DNA of 64,000 nt from Cerrena zonata (Eukaryota; Basidiomycota; Agaricomycetes; Polyporales; Cerrenaceae): the NCBI GenBank assembly GCA_038087015.1, contig JASBNA010000005.1, forward strand, positions 62,001 to 126,000, given 5' to 3'. The position numbers and the translations under genes were made by a program. Below the pieces are notes generated by a model, which did no database searches, was not told the DNA's origin, and worked only from the letters and a program-made list of their open reading frames with translations. Positions 46,393 to 57,695 of this stretch are shown piece after piece; the stretch's first letter is position 1, and each line of letters starts with the position of its first letter.

Positions 46393-48884
46393 ATGTCTAG
46401 CTCTATTCGAAAGAACCAACCGCGTTCGTCTACAGGACATGTTCTGCTGCCAGCAACAAACGCGACCTCTCACCCAGTAATGATACCAATGGTGCCTACC
46501 AAAACACTGCTCAGTTGGACGTTTGGTCGGGGGACCGTGGTACGTGTTTCTATATGCATCCATTCTGGCCTTTCGGTCAACGTTCAATTCTCTTTCAAGA
46601 TTTGGCGTATTTGGCCAGCGGTGTTACTTCATACTGTTTTTGCTGCAGGTGTGTAATAGTATACAACGTTTCAAAGAGCCCAAACCTGAGTGTATATAGC
46701 TGTCATTTCTGTGTCATTAACAACGCGCTTCAAACTCGGAATTCCCAATGTCATGCTGACCCTTCTTGGTACGTCCTTCCAACTCACCCTTCTAAACTTA
46801 TTGCCTTATACTATATCAGGTGTTGTCATTGGTTTCGTGATATCTTATCGAGCCATGTCTGGGTATGACCTCATTGCTTCTGTAATAGAAGACCCTCTTC
46901 AACTGAACTCTATATGACAGCTATGATCGTTACTGGCAGGGCCGATCATACTGGTCTGATGTGATGCGCACCTCAAGAACTTTTGCTCGTTTGATCTGGT
47001 TCCATGTTCCTATGAAGACGGGAACTGTACATGATGACCCTGCGACAACTGACGATGATCACAAAGTTAAGAGAGACAAGAAACGCGAGGTGAGGAGAAT
47101 GATGGCAGAGAAAAGGATGGCATTGGATCTCGTCGAGGCGTGAGTTCATTTCATATTAGCTTCTTATGAACACCGAGGTGACACTTAATAGATTCTCTGT
47201 CGCATTAAAACATCACCTCCGTGGTATGTTCTATGTTTCACATTCCTTGCATATTCTCTGAGTTTCGTTTTAGGCGAGATTGGACTATATTACGAGGATC
47301 TTTACCATCTTGTCCGACCTTTACATGAGGTGCGTTTCCCTTATCCCAACCTGATTGCGCCTGACGTTAAGTTTTTTTCAACTCTTCTGAAGCATGATCA
47401 TCAGCAACACAAACGGTCAAACCAGGATTCGGCCGAAAATACTCAACAAGATCCTTTCTCCACCGAAACTCCCTTCATGGACATTTACACTTCACCCACT
47501 GCCGGCCCCTCGACTCAAACACAATCTATACCAACAACAACGGAGCCTATGCCAAAAATGTCACTATCTGAAACCCCGGTTATACCACCTATTAATGCCT
47601 ACGGAACATTCTCATCTACTTCTAATGCTAACCATCCCAGTAACTCGCATCACCTTGTCGCACACCGTTCACTCTCTACGTCATCCACAGACTCCTCCAT
47701 AAGTACGGATAATGAGAGTAGATTATTACTCCCGAGCCACGTACCCAGGAAGGAAGGAGTCATGAGTAAGGTCTCGGGAGACTTGATACCGTTCGCAAAC
47801 GTATTCGGGTCCTTCGTCAAGGGAATAACGAAGACGAAGAAAAAGGTCTTTGGGAGCGATTTAGAAAACGGACCGGATACCCCCGATGAAGGAAATACCT
47901 TTGTGGACGCAAATGATGTGATTGCGCAGAGGAGGTGGGCCGAGTCCGGTAGGTTCACAATTCTTACTCGATAAAAGATCATGTCTGATTCCTCTCCGCC
48001 TGTTAGGACGTATATCGACTGTCGGATTCACACATGCGAAACATCGACCCCGGATTGCTGGCGGAGGGGACAATACACCTCTTCTCATTACTCGTGCTCT
48101 CACACAGTGGCTTAGCGTTATGGAAGCCCGTGGAACTGTTCCTGGAAATACCCTTGGAGGAATGTTTGGATGTCTCAGGTAACTTTGAAGATAGTCTATC
48201 AGGTCTGGAAAGAATCTTAACTACACCTCTTCCCTTGTAAGTGTCCTCCGTTCGTATCTTTGAGCCAAGTACCTAACCCTCGTCCATGCTAGCGTATTCT
48301 CGAACCATATTCGGTGAGTACTTCCACGTTTACAAAGATGATGACGACTCATGGGTACCGTTTTCGATATCATTTCAGCCAGTATGTACTTGTCTATCTA
48401 AGTTTGAGTTGTATACTAACCATGCGCGTAGCACTGTCTGGATTTACTTATTTTTCCTCCCCTTCCAGCTCGTAGACCTTTTCGAGTGGTACGCTATACC
48501 TGGAGTTGCTATCGCTGCCTTCATTTATCTCGGGTTCGTTGCATCTGGTGAAGAAATCGAACAACCATTCGGTACGTTTCCAATTTTCTCTAAACGACGT
48601 AATCATACTGACTGGATTTCAGGGTATGACGAGGTAATGCATTCCATATCACCACTCAGTGGTCATCCTCTTAACCCGAGCTACCTTAGAACGATTTGGA
48701 TCTTGACATGTTCTGTCGCGAGGTAATTCATGCGGACTTCGAACACTTGAAACGGACGCCGTGCATGAATGTCTTCATTGGGTCTCATCATGATATTGAT
48801 GAGACTCTTGTGGAACCTCCCGAAGCCGTAGCGAAGGGACGAGTCGAAGAGGTGTTTGGTTTGTGTTTATTTCTTCATTTTTGA
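46393..48884 (+). CDS. Bestrophin-like anion channel (UPF0187)
   Basis: Integral membrane protein of the bestrophin/YneE family, which forms chloride-type channels. Exons: MSSSIRKNQPRSS with VPTKTLLSWTFGRGTV; IWRIWPAVLLHTVFA; SVSLTTRFKLGIPNVM; VVIGFVISYRAMSGYDRYW; SYWSDVMRTSRTFARLIWFH; GEIGLYYEDLYHLVRP. After an inserted low-complexity cytosolic loop of about 200 residues (47390-47950, rich in Ser/Thr/Pro) the family sequence resumes: LSVMEARGTVPGNTLGG, FEDSLSGLERILTTPLP, VWIYLFFLPFQLVDLFEWYA and FVASGEEIEQPFG. The end is LDMFCREVIHADFEHLKRTP, stop at 48884. Start chosen as the first methionine before the conserved LLSWTFGRGT. Confidence 0.87.
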
Positions 48885-49207
48885 CAGAAACTGGCAGGCA
48901 CTGATTATTTCGGTAGGTCATGACTAGAGCTGTACATCACGAGTATGGACCACAGAAAATATGAGTTGTATTAGGGAATACTATCGATCGTACTACTGGG
49001 TCTCTGAGATGTCAAAATTAAGCCAACCCGTGCCGCTGCTGTAAACGTTCAATCATGAATTCTGTAATCTGGATTATGAAGTTTAAATTGCAGCCAAAAC
49101 CACTTAGTCTTATTACAGTAACTAGTACTTAGTAACTACCAAGTACTAAGCTTACGGCTGAAATGTCCTACGTACCTTAATACGGTTGTACTACCATATG
49201 GTAACAT
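48885..49207. other. Intergenic, upstream of tRNA
   Basis: No gene seen. Around 49120-49150 a short palindromic string (agtactta..., accaagtactaagc) is present. Confidence 0.4.
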
Positions 49208-49291
49208 GGCCTGGTGGTCTAGTAGTATGATTCCTTCTTAGGGTTTGCAATCATTTGGAGGAGGTCCCGGGTTCAATTCCCGGCCAGGCCC
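49208..49291 (+). tRNA. tRNA-Pro (AGG) with a 12 nt intron
   Basis: Acceptor stem ggcctgg pairs perfectly with ccaggcc, with discriminator base c. D arm gtctagtagtatgat and T arm cccgggttcaattcccgg are canonical and hold the A and B boxes. The anticodon loop reads ttagg followed by about 12 extra bases, and the stem ccttc pairs with ggagg (one G-U), so the anticodon is AGG with an intron at the usual position after base 37. It would decode CCU/CCC proline codons after A-to-I editing. Confidence 0.88.
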
Positions 49292-49309
49292 GTATATTGA
49301 CGCAGGGAC

Positions 49310-49314
49310 TTTTT
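49310..49314 (+). terminator. Pol III terminator of the tRNA gene
   Basis: Run of five T, 19 bases past the tRNA. Confidence 0.6.
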
Positions 49315-50903
49315 ATAAGCTACAAGAGTGAGTACAGGTAAGTACCCGAGCTCTCTCATGATCAGGCCTCAGGCTCATAACCATTGCGGTCAGGACGACC
49401 ATCTTAATTCCGTAGCAATTTTTAGCTTCATTCAGGGATCATACAGCCCGGCAATATTTGGCACAAACCACAACCATCTATTCAACGTCACTTTCGAGAA
49501 TCTTCGTTGTTATCTCTGCAGTTGGCCAGATGGTCTCTGCGGTAATCGCAGCCTAGATGTTTCATATACATATATGCACATGAACTCTTTCTATGTGGAG
49601 AAACTAACAAAATCAAGACGGGTTTCCTCACCATCATCTGTGATAGGTTCGCGGTCCTCGTCGTGAAGGATGTCTCCTGCTCGAAGTACGAATGGTCACC
49701 TGAAAGCCCTTTCCGTCGGAACAGCTGCAATATACCATGAAACGAATCAAGGGGCTTTCGAGTACCGAGCCAATGGTCGGAAGGTTGACAGGTTCTTCTC
49801 ATCAGGAGGTATTCTTGGTGAGGTCCCACCTTTTTTTATCCTCAGCCCATGCGAAGCTCATGTAGAGGTGAGGTGAACTCCCAACTTGGATTTTGACTTT
49901 CACAACGAATTTGAAATGCGATAACCTGATACTCGCTACCTTGTATACTTGATAACACAGGTACCGGCATGAACATTCCTTAGTTGGAGGACTAAACCGA
50001 GGACCAAATCCGGCTATGTGTTGCTTTTCAATCCAGCCCTGCAAGCACCTAGTATGAGAGTCGTTGTGTTCGGACCCGGACTTCCGTTGGAGCACGATAT
50101 TTGTGGCAGCGTGTGACGCATGGATGTGTATTCTTATAATAACATGCTACCGCCTTCTGCTATGTTCGCACTTCGTCTATTCTGAGACACTCTCCTTTGC
50201 ATCCACAACTTGGGAAGCATACTGTATCCTCTCGTTTTCTCTCGTCTTCGCAGCACACCGTGTCTTTCAGGACCTTGTTTTGTAATGTGAGGCTTATCAA
50301 TCCTTCTTGCAGGGCCGAAACGTGTCTTCAAAGTTGCGGCTACTTATACAACACACGACGAGCCTCTGACAAGATGTTGATGAACCACTGCCACCATGTC
50401 CGAAGAATGGGTGATCGCGAGGCTCAATGCGTTGTTGTTAGTCATAAAACAATTACGGTATTCTTAGTAGCCCCCGGCCAACTTGGATGCTGCCTCAAAC
50501 AACGAAGATATAGAAATTCTGTACGGATGCGATCGTTCTTGTAATAAGGCAATATACCGTTCGACTTGATGTTCTAGAGACAACTAATTGACAAAAAGTT
50601 GCAGTTTCCGGCCTTGGCCGCGGCTACCGCGTTTTGACAACATGGTCTTCACTCTCACGCCATCACGCTAACTATGACCTTATACTGATGGATGGGTCTA
50701 TCTTCCTTGGAGGCGTACATCCCCTGAGAGAAAGTAGTTATACAAGTACTTTATCTCGACTACCCTTATGGCACGGGATTCCGGGTATGTTTTCTTAGAA
50801 TCAATCGTCGGTGTCCCGGCGATGCTGAATCATAAACTACGTTGTAAGTCCCCGTTTATTTGTAAAGCTTCTTCCCCTCAACTCATCATAAATATCTGTG
50901 TTC
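49315..50903. other. Intergenic stretch without supported gene
   Basis: About 1.6 kb. Several open frames exist (such as 49670-49876, reading NQGAFEYRANGRKVDRFFSS) but none has joinable neighbours that I recognise. It may contain decayed coding sequence. Confidence 0.4.
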
Positions 50904-50911
50904 TATATAAG
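50904..50911 (+). promoter_or_regulatory. TATA box of the amidohydrolase gene
   Basis: TATATAAG, 42-49 bp upstream of the start codon. Confidence 0.55.
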
Positions 50912-50952
50912 CAAGTCTACAACCCCGCATCATCCATAGGCACAATACTGAC

Positions 50953-52372
50953 ATGAAGATGACGCCGTTTATTGCTATCCTAAACGCCCTCGCTCTACTA
51001 CCGCTCGCTTTAGGACGTCGTCTTTGGAATGATACCGGTGTAGGCACGATAGTGTTTGAAGAAGCATGGACTATACCTTCCCTTGGTGGACCGTAAGTCA
51101 TGATATCCGTTACATATTATGTTCAAGGCTGATTCGAGTCTTCCAGTGCTTCTGTGGGAGCACCGCCGTTTGGTTGGAGACTAATTCTCTATCTCTTAAA
51201 CCAGAATTCCTAAAAACATCTCTATAGGGCAAACGAATGCAGACCTCTTAGCGAACTTACTTGATGTCCACAACCAACGGCTTACTAAAATGGACCAAAA
51301 CGGTATCGATTTTGTTCGTAATCCACTCGTTTTATACATTCGACGTATTCCTCAGAATTACGATTTAGATGGTACTTTCATGCGCTAGCCCGTGCATTCA
51401 AGGTATTTCCGATCCTGACACTGCGAATGCTATGGCCGTAGAAGTGAACAATGAATTGGCCCGCCAAATTTCCAACAATACGCTCCGTTTCGGTGGCTTT
51501 GCAGCTCTGTCTATGCATAATGCCACCGTTGCAGCTCAGGAGTTGAAACGTACTGTTACAGAACTCGGTTTCCTAGGCGGACTAGTCAATGATTACCAGC
51601 AATCCGGCTCCAATAATGGTTGGCTCTATTCCTAACCATGCGAAAGCAGTCTATTTCGATCACTAATATGGGAAATTGACCAGATACTTTGATCTTCTTT
51701 GATCAACCCGAATTTGATATCTTTTGGGAAATGGTCACGGAACTGGACGTACCCATATACTTCCACCCTCGAGTGAACGTGGAACCGATTTCCACATTAC
51801 TTTATGCGCATGCTCCCTGGTTAAAGGCAGCGAGTCAAGAGTTCGCTGTCACCCTCTCCTCACACATTCTTGGATTGTGTACCAATGGGGTATTTGAGTG
51901 AGTCCCTGTTTCGTTTCATGTTTCCTTATAATGAACATCTTTCCCTACGCAGCCGCTTCCCTAACGTGAAAGTCATTGTTGGACATCTTGGGGAGCGAAT
52001 TCCTTCAGATCTCGTACGGATTAACGAGCGTAAGTCTTTTGTCTATTCATATTGTCGATGTCTGTTTACACTTTGCATGGTACAGAACTGAGACGCGAAC
52101 TTGTCATTGGTATGCCAATGCTATTAAACGTAACAAGTTATCTGGGAACGAACCTGTTTGAGACGACATCTGGAAACTTTGCCACCGACTTGCTTCAATT
52201 CCACATGAAGGAAATCGGTCTCGACAGGATTACGTTCTCCATCGATTATCCTTTCGTTCCCATTGAGGAGGCCGCCGAGTGGGTCAATTCATTATCCGCC
52301 ATCTTAACTCCAGAGGAGCACACTGCCCTCAAGAGAGGCAACGCCATCAAATTACTGAAGTTGAATAACTAA
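50953..52372 (+). CDS. Secreted amidohydrolase (ACMSD / dihydroxybenzoate decarboxylase family)
   Basis: Amidohydrolase-2 fold enzyme; relatives decarboxylate aromatic acids such as 2,3-dihydroxybenzoate. The start at 50953 opens with a signal peptide (MKMTPFIAILNALALLPLAL), unusual because most relatives are cytosolic. Then FEEAWTIPSLGG, in the place of the first metal motif, LDVHNQRLTKMDQNGIDF, MVLSCASPCIQGISD, LARQISNNTLRFGGFAALS and ELGFLGGLVNDY. PEFDIFWEMVTELDVPIYFH gives the conserved histidine (YFHPR), FPNVKVIVGHLGERIP the second (GHLGE), and ITFSIDYPFVPIEEA the catalytic aspartate (SIDYPF). The N-terminal HxH of many relatives is replaced by EEA, as in decarboxylases of this class. 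Five or six short introns. It neighbours the UstYa-type gene convergently. Confidence 0.85.
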
Positions 52373-52974
52373 ATCGCTGTAGAGCTCGTCACAGTGTTCT
52401 GTAATCACGAGCATCCGGCCGATATCACTTGATAACTACTAAGTATCTTGTACTCAAGCTCAATTTCGTTATTTCAAGTTGCATTAGGAAATACATGTCG
52501 TGCCCAGTGATACTGGCATATGGGTGATCAGACCGTTCATCTTCTGCCGAGGTTCGTTATCACATTCAAGCAATTGTGTATGCGTTGATCGTCGATAATC
52601 TTTCGTGATGAAATACCCCATCTGAATTAGGTAGCTCATTTTTTGTTCCCTCAAGCTGTCTCAAATTTACTGTTTCAAATCCATACGAGCAGGTACTGCG
52701 TGTCTACTTCTGTGCCACTACCGAAATACTTTCGTTCTGTTCCTGAGCTTGGATGCTATGTCGTTCAATTACTCGGAAATCGCATACATGCTCTAAAAGA
52801 TTTTACATCCAATTACATGTGTTACAATATTGGAGCAGGTCATCTTAACATGTGGCCGCGAAGTCTGACTCGGAAAGTTTGGAGTTGGGATAAAAACGTA
52901 TATTTTCGAGTAAGCCGTGGCAATGTGAGTTTCTTGAAATTAGTAGAAGGATAGGTACCGATTAAGCCCGTATT
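52373..52974. other. Convergent intergenic region
   Basis: 600 bp between the amidohydrolase and UstYa-type stops; no gene seen. Confidence 0.45.
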
Positions 52975-53955
52975 CTACACCCCGTGTATATGTATAGTTT
53001 GGTTGAACTCCTCAATCTTGTGCGCCTTTGCCCATTCCACCACCTTGTCGAAGTTCTTACAAGAATGCACCGTATCCATCCTAGGAACGGCAGTACTCTG
53101 AGCATCGCTCCACTGCCAAACAATCGAGCTGCCATATGGTGAGGTAGCATTAATGTAGATCCTAAGGCACCAATGATCGAGTTACTAACCTGATATCAGC
53201 AGAGCACATCAACGCTTGTCGTATGTTATCAACGCAATGGTCAATATGTTCGGGTAAATCCTCTGGAAGAACACCGCCAATAGCCCCCGTCGCAGGGTCC
53301 CTGTAGTAGCCAGCCCTCAGAGCTCGTCGAATCATATTCTAGGTGAATATGAGTCAGCATCAAACCACGATGGAAAGAGAAAATGACGAACCAGACAGTG
53401 GAGTTGATGAAATACCGATAATGCAACGATATAATTATCCTCATCACCAGGGATAGAAACTGTCTTATTAGGAAGTTGCAAAGCCTGCGCTTTGGGGATC
53501 TTGGATACTCCGAAATCTAGCATATCAAGCGCTTAGAGGTTGTCATTAGTTTCTAGACCCAGGGCTCACCGTTATACAAATCTTCCCAAGCCTTGTCGAC
53601 AGTATCTGACGGCTCTCCCTGGTACATTGTGGTCTGACGACCGACACCCATGCTAAACCGCACAGGGGTGTATTCGATTACATTCTGAGCTGGTGCTGTG
53701 TTTCGTGGTATGAGACAGATGTCAAGATCAGGTTTGAATGTACATACAATAAATTTGCGGAGGATTCGTCTGAGTTTTACGACTCCACAGGATTAACATA
53801 AGGATTAGAATAACTAGAGACTGTGCTGTGACGATCGCCCAGTGGAGAGTATTGCGATACCGGTAACCTCTTCCGGTGGCAAGCTTACTCGACTTATTGT
53901 CGAGGTATTCAGGATCATCGGCGAGTAGGAGAGTGTACCGTTCGTCGAAAGACAT
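52975..53955 (-). CDS. UstYa-type oxidative cyclase candidate (DUF3328)
   Basis: DUF3328 proteins (UstYa/UstYb) make macrocycles in fungal ribosomal peptides such as ustiloxin, asperipin and phomopsin. Start at 53955 (MSFDERYTLLLADDPEYLDN), chosen because it gives a short cytosolic tail before one membrane anchor (AIVTAQSLVILILMLILW). Luminal exons read VIEYTPVRFSMGVGRQTTMY and GEPSDTVDKAWEDLY. They continue with NKTVSIPGDEDNYIVALSVF and the first metal motif HQLHC, then LPEHIDHC with the second HxxHC, and CVDNIRQALMCSADI. The last exon, SSIVWQWSDAQSTAVPR, ends HIHGV at 52975. About 240 residues, normal for the family, with both HxxHC motifs present. It is divergent from the precursor gene across 399 bp. 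Confidence 0.85.
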
Positions 53956-54354
53956 GATAGTAGAGGATGAGGTTTCACGAGTATGCCGATACTTAATCAA
54001 AACAGGAGTTAGCATTCCACGATGTTGATAAATTGACCTCCATCTCGAGGGAATATTAGGGGCCTGTTGGCACGCGTACCCATTATAGGCAATGAGCAGG
54101 CGAGAGTCAACCAACTGTACTGTTAGAAGTTAATTGATCACCGTGGCGGCAAAAGTGAACGAATTGGGTGGAGGTTTTGTGCGATGGTCGTGTGCCGCAG
54201 TCTATTCTGAGTCGGGGGGCAAGAATACGATATGGGATGAGATCTAGATAGGGCAGGATACAGTATAAAGCTTGGCCCCCGGTTGGAGGCAATCACTCAC
54301 CCCAACAGGCGTTCTTGAAGTCTCTATCCACAATCCTCCGCCCTCGCTCTCATC
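53956..54354. promoter_or_regulatory. Shared divergent promoter of UstYa-type and precursor genes
   Basis: 399 bp between the two start codons. On the precursor side TATAAAG stands at 54264-54270, about 85 bp before its ATG. Such spacing would allow co-regulation; this is inferred. Confidence 0.5.
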
Positions 54355-54778
54355 ATGTTCAAGGCCACCTTATCCACGTTCATCTTTGCTGTTTCCTTCG
54401 TCGCTGTCACGGCTATTCCCGTTTCTGAGGTGAGCGTGGCTGCGTTGAACGTTATAACGGAGATATCTGAATGTGTTGTAGCGAGATGTTGGCATTGCGG
54501 ACGGGGGAATCGTCACTCGTACCTCACAGGAAAACGTAATGGAGGTGAGCAGAGCTCAATTACGTACCTATAAACTTACTGATCGTATCCATCTACGACA
54601 GCGTGAGGCCAGCCCTCCGAGCACTGATGAAGTCTTCGGCACGAGGTACGGAATCCTCGAGCGCGAAGTAGCCGACACCCTTGAACGCAAGGACACCGAC
54701 CTATTCTTTGCTCAAAAGTACAATCGCGCCCTTGAACGTAGGGATACAGACCTCTTCTTCGCTCAAAAGTACGACTGA
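54355..54778 (+). CDS. Secreted repeat-core precursor protein, candidate RiPP precursor
   Basis: About 98 residues from three exons. Exon 1 (54355-54429) is a signal peptide ending AVTAIPVSE. Exon 2 reads RDVGIADGGIVTRTSQENVM. Exon 3 starts REASPPSTDEVFG and holds two near-identical units, LERKDTDLFFAQKYN and LERRDTDLFFAQKYD, the second ending at the stop codon. Each core (DTDLFFAQKY plus N or D) follows a basic pair (RK or RR) fit for Kex2-like processing, and carries two Phe and one Tyr, the residues UstYa-type enzymes usually crosslink. A preceding GILEREVADT may be a decayed unit. Both introns have canonical borders. It is not a basidiomycete mating pheromone: it has a signal peptide and lacks a C-terminal CaaX box. 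Confidence 0.75.
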
Positions 54779-55193
54779 ACGTAAGGCCAATACCGTTGCG
54801 GTGTAGAAGGGCTATCAGGGGCGGAGAGGTGTGCTGGACAATGGGATATTAGCAGAAGTGGGTGTTAATGTAGATGAGATATAAATGTTTGAAGCTATCC
54901 GAAACTATGTTATCTGTGTAAGTACTGTCACCTACTGTGACGCACCAATTCGGAACAGCTAGGGTGTCAGTGAAACTTCAATACATCGGGCGCTTCCAAA
55001 TACCGGGTTACTAAATTTGGCAAGGCCGTTGAAAGCTAACATGGACAAATATCGCTGGATACACTCGAGAGAGTGGGAAACCCGGCCAGTCACCGCTACC
55101 ACCACGGCGATCTAGGCGACGAGTCTTTTTATACTACCCTAACCCACTCGAGAACTAATTGATGATCTATGATATCTTTAGGGACTCTTTCTC
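54779..55193. other. Intergenic, no gene seen
   Basis: 3' flank of the precursor gene and upstream side of the F-box gene. Contains tttttatacta near 55124, a possible TATA-like element. Confidence 0.4.
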
Positions 55194-56877
55194 ATGATAG
55201 ATGAACAAACCTCCACGAATGCTACTGAGTCCGGGTCGTCTTCAACATCGAAACCGAATGGAGGTGATACTCCTACCAACTCCACAGTAAAAGTCGAAGA
55301 TTTCATGGACCTTCATCACCAGTCTTCTCTCCTCGAAAGTTCCCGTCGTCATAATATGCTCCTTCCCATCTCAACTCTCCCTCCAGAGATTGTTTGCGAC
55401 ATCCTTCGTTACGTAGCCCAGCAGCGGGAGATCCAGCCATGGGAGTATCCTCCAACCCCCACATACATATGGATTCGTGTAACACACGTCTATCACTACT
55501 GGAGGGTAATTGCACTATCGGACCCCCAATTGTGGAACACCATTGGTCTATACGCAATCGATTTGATGGACGAATTACTGAAACGGGCTGGAAACACACC
55601 TCTGGACCTCACCATCACTAACTTGGAACCTAACTCTACCGCTCGTATTTCTTCGTCAGTTAATAAACTAATGGGGGCTTTGACCAAAGCTCGATGCTTG
55701 AGAATCATGTGCTTACGAAGGAACTCTCACAGTGTCCTGAACCTTCCCGGATGGTCCTTCCGAACCTCCGTGTCCTCTCGGTATTTGGTCAACTGGATAG
55801 TTTTTTTCTCACTTCGATGGTGTCCAAAGCAATATGCCCTTCCCTGACATCCCTTCGTCTCATCAATATGTCCATCCCATGGCATAATGTCGGATTATTT
55901 CTGACCTCCTTGACAGAGCTCGAGATTGTAAGCAACTTTGATCCTCCCTGCCGAGTAGAGAACGCTCTCTTGACCCTCGCAAGATTGCCAAACCTACGCG
56001 TCCTGGCCATCTCTGGTATTAATGACGAGAAACCCGATCGACCACAGCCACTTGTACAGCTACCTCATCTACGAGAACTATCTCTTATCGATCGATAACT
56101 GTACACGAAGCGCCTTATGGAAAGCATCGTATGTCCAGCCAACATCTCTCTCCGTCTCAGAGCCGATTCTTTCGAGCAAAAGTCGGATGACTTTCGTGAT
56201 ACGTTGAAGAGGATCTTAGCTTCTAGGTTGGTTATTCAACACTTGACTTTGAAATTCGCGAGCTCGAAACAAGCATGCGCCTTTTGACTGGATTGCCAGA
56301 CCCACACCACACCCAGACCTATCATCACTTCGCAGTTCAATCTAACGATGCTATTAACACCATCCACGGCGTACTGAACCAGGCCTCTCTTTCGAGCATG
56401 ATATCTCTCAGGTGGAATGTCGTGATCTATTCCCGATGGAGCAGCAACAGCCATTTCCCCCCTCACGTGGTCAGGTTCTATGACTCATTCAATAAATTAG
56501 AAGCTCTAGAATATTTAGAGCTCTTCGGCAGAGATTTGATTGCCATCCTCAGGCATAGGCTTATTAAGTCGCCCAGTGCTCCTGTCAACTTTCCCCAGCT
56601 TCAAACGCTCGAGCTTCATGATTTGGAGGAAGAGTGGTACTATCTTGCAAGGGACCTGGCACATGATTTCAAGCACCTTGGCCACTGTATCAGAAAGGGG
56701 ACCTTGTTGTTTCCGAAACTAGGCAAAATTGTATTCGACAAGGTCGCGGGCTGTGGAGAATTTGAACGAAGGATACTGGTGGATGCGATATGTCTCAGAC
56801 GATCTGTCAGCACTACCGCTGTCAGAATTGAAGTTAACAAGGATAAGACTAGGTACACCTACATCCTACCCGAATAA
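55194..56877 (+). pseudogene. F-box/leucine-rich repeat protein, frame broken
   Basis: Start at 55194. The F-box is LLPISTLPPEIVCDILRYVA followed by THVYHYWRVIALSDPQLWNT, as in the large agaricomycete F-box family of SCF ubiquitin ligase receptors. The frame from 55194 ends at 55847, but leucine-rich-repeat-like sequence continues in another frame from about 55700 (LPNLRVLSVFG, SLTSLRLINMSIPW, RLPNLRVLAISG). A third frame follows about 56100-56280 and a fourth to 56877 (LEALEYLELFGRDL, LQTLELHDLEEEWYYL). I could not find splice sites for all these changes, so at least two frameshifts are likely. It may be a decaying family member. Confidence 0.6.
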
Positions 56878-57695
56878 ATAAACTGGCGAGTTCTACTGTA
56901 TTATCTCAAAATTCAAATGGATACTAACAGTCCCTGTCAAACTAGGATGTTCATATCTTGCAGCTACCCCAACAATAGGCACGGATAGTATGTTGATGAT
57001 TTCCACTGTCATCACGTCCGTAATAATGAACGTTAATGAACAGTTCTGAAGTTCGATCCAATTCTTTTAGTAGTAAATTCAGTATGGTATTATTAGAAAC
57101 CCCGAGTTAATATTAGTAGTACATGTCTACATCTGCCCTATTTGATTTTCCTGCCACCATGTATGTGAACCCCATTTTTGTCGTAATAATCTACGTACCA
57201 TGTGGCAGAGGTTTACAGTTGCCAACAGGCATTAACGTTCATAATTGGAGTTGGCTGGTCCAGTTGGTAACAGGTTATGATGGGTCAAGATCGTCCGAGT
57301 CAGGGTAGGTAACGTAACTTCGCCTCCCGCCCTATGTCGCATAGGTATACCGTGGCTCCGACCTGCGTGTGTCAGATTTCCCTTGCAATATCAACACAAT
57401 CTACACTGGGTAGGGAGCAATGACATCCGAGTCGTAGTCGTAGTCGAGCCCATGCCGACATGTCCGAGATACGGCCCGAGAACATCAAATAATTAATACT
57501 TTGATTTGCGCTATTCCCACGATACACGTGGAGCAAACGCGTACATAGTAACATACAACGCGCGACGACGCGTCCAGAACCTAGTTCCCACTTACTTACC
57601 TAGCAGCAATCCAAATCGTAGTAAGTTATTGGATCCCTGGTCATATTAACCTGCATTGAATGCTGAATGTTTTATATCTAGCACAGGTGCACAAT
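56878..57695. other. Intergenic, no gene seen
   Basis: 800 bp upstream of the helicase; no supported feature. Confidence 0.45.

Noticed and set aside
54355..54778. Mating pheromone precursor
   Set aside because: Basidiomycete pheromones lack signal peptides and end in CaaX; this protein has a signal peptide and ends in YD.
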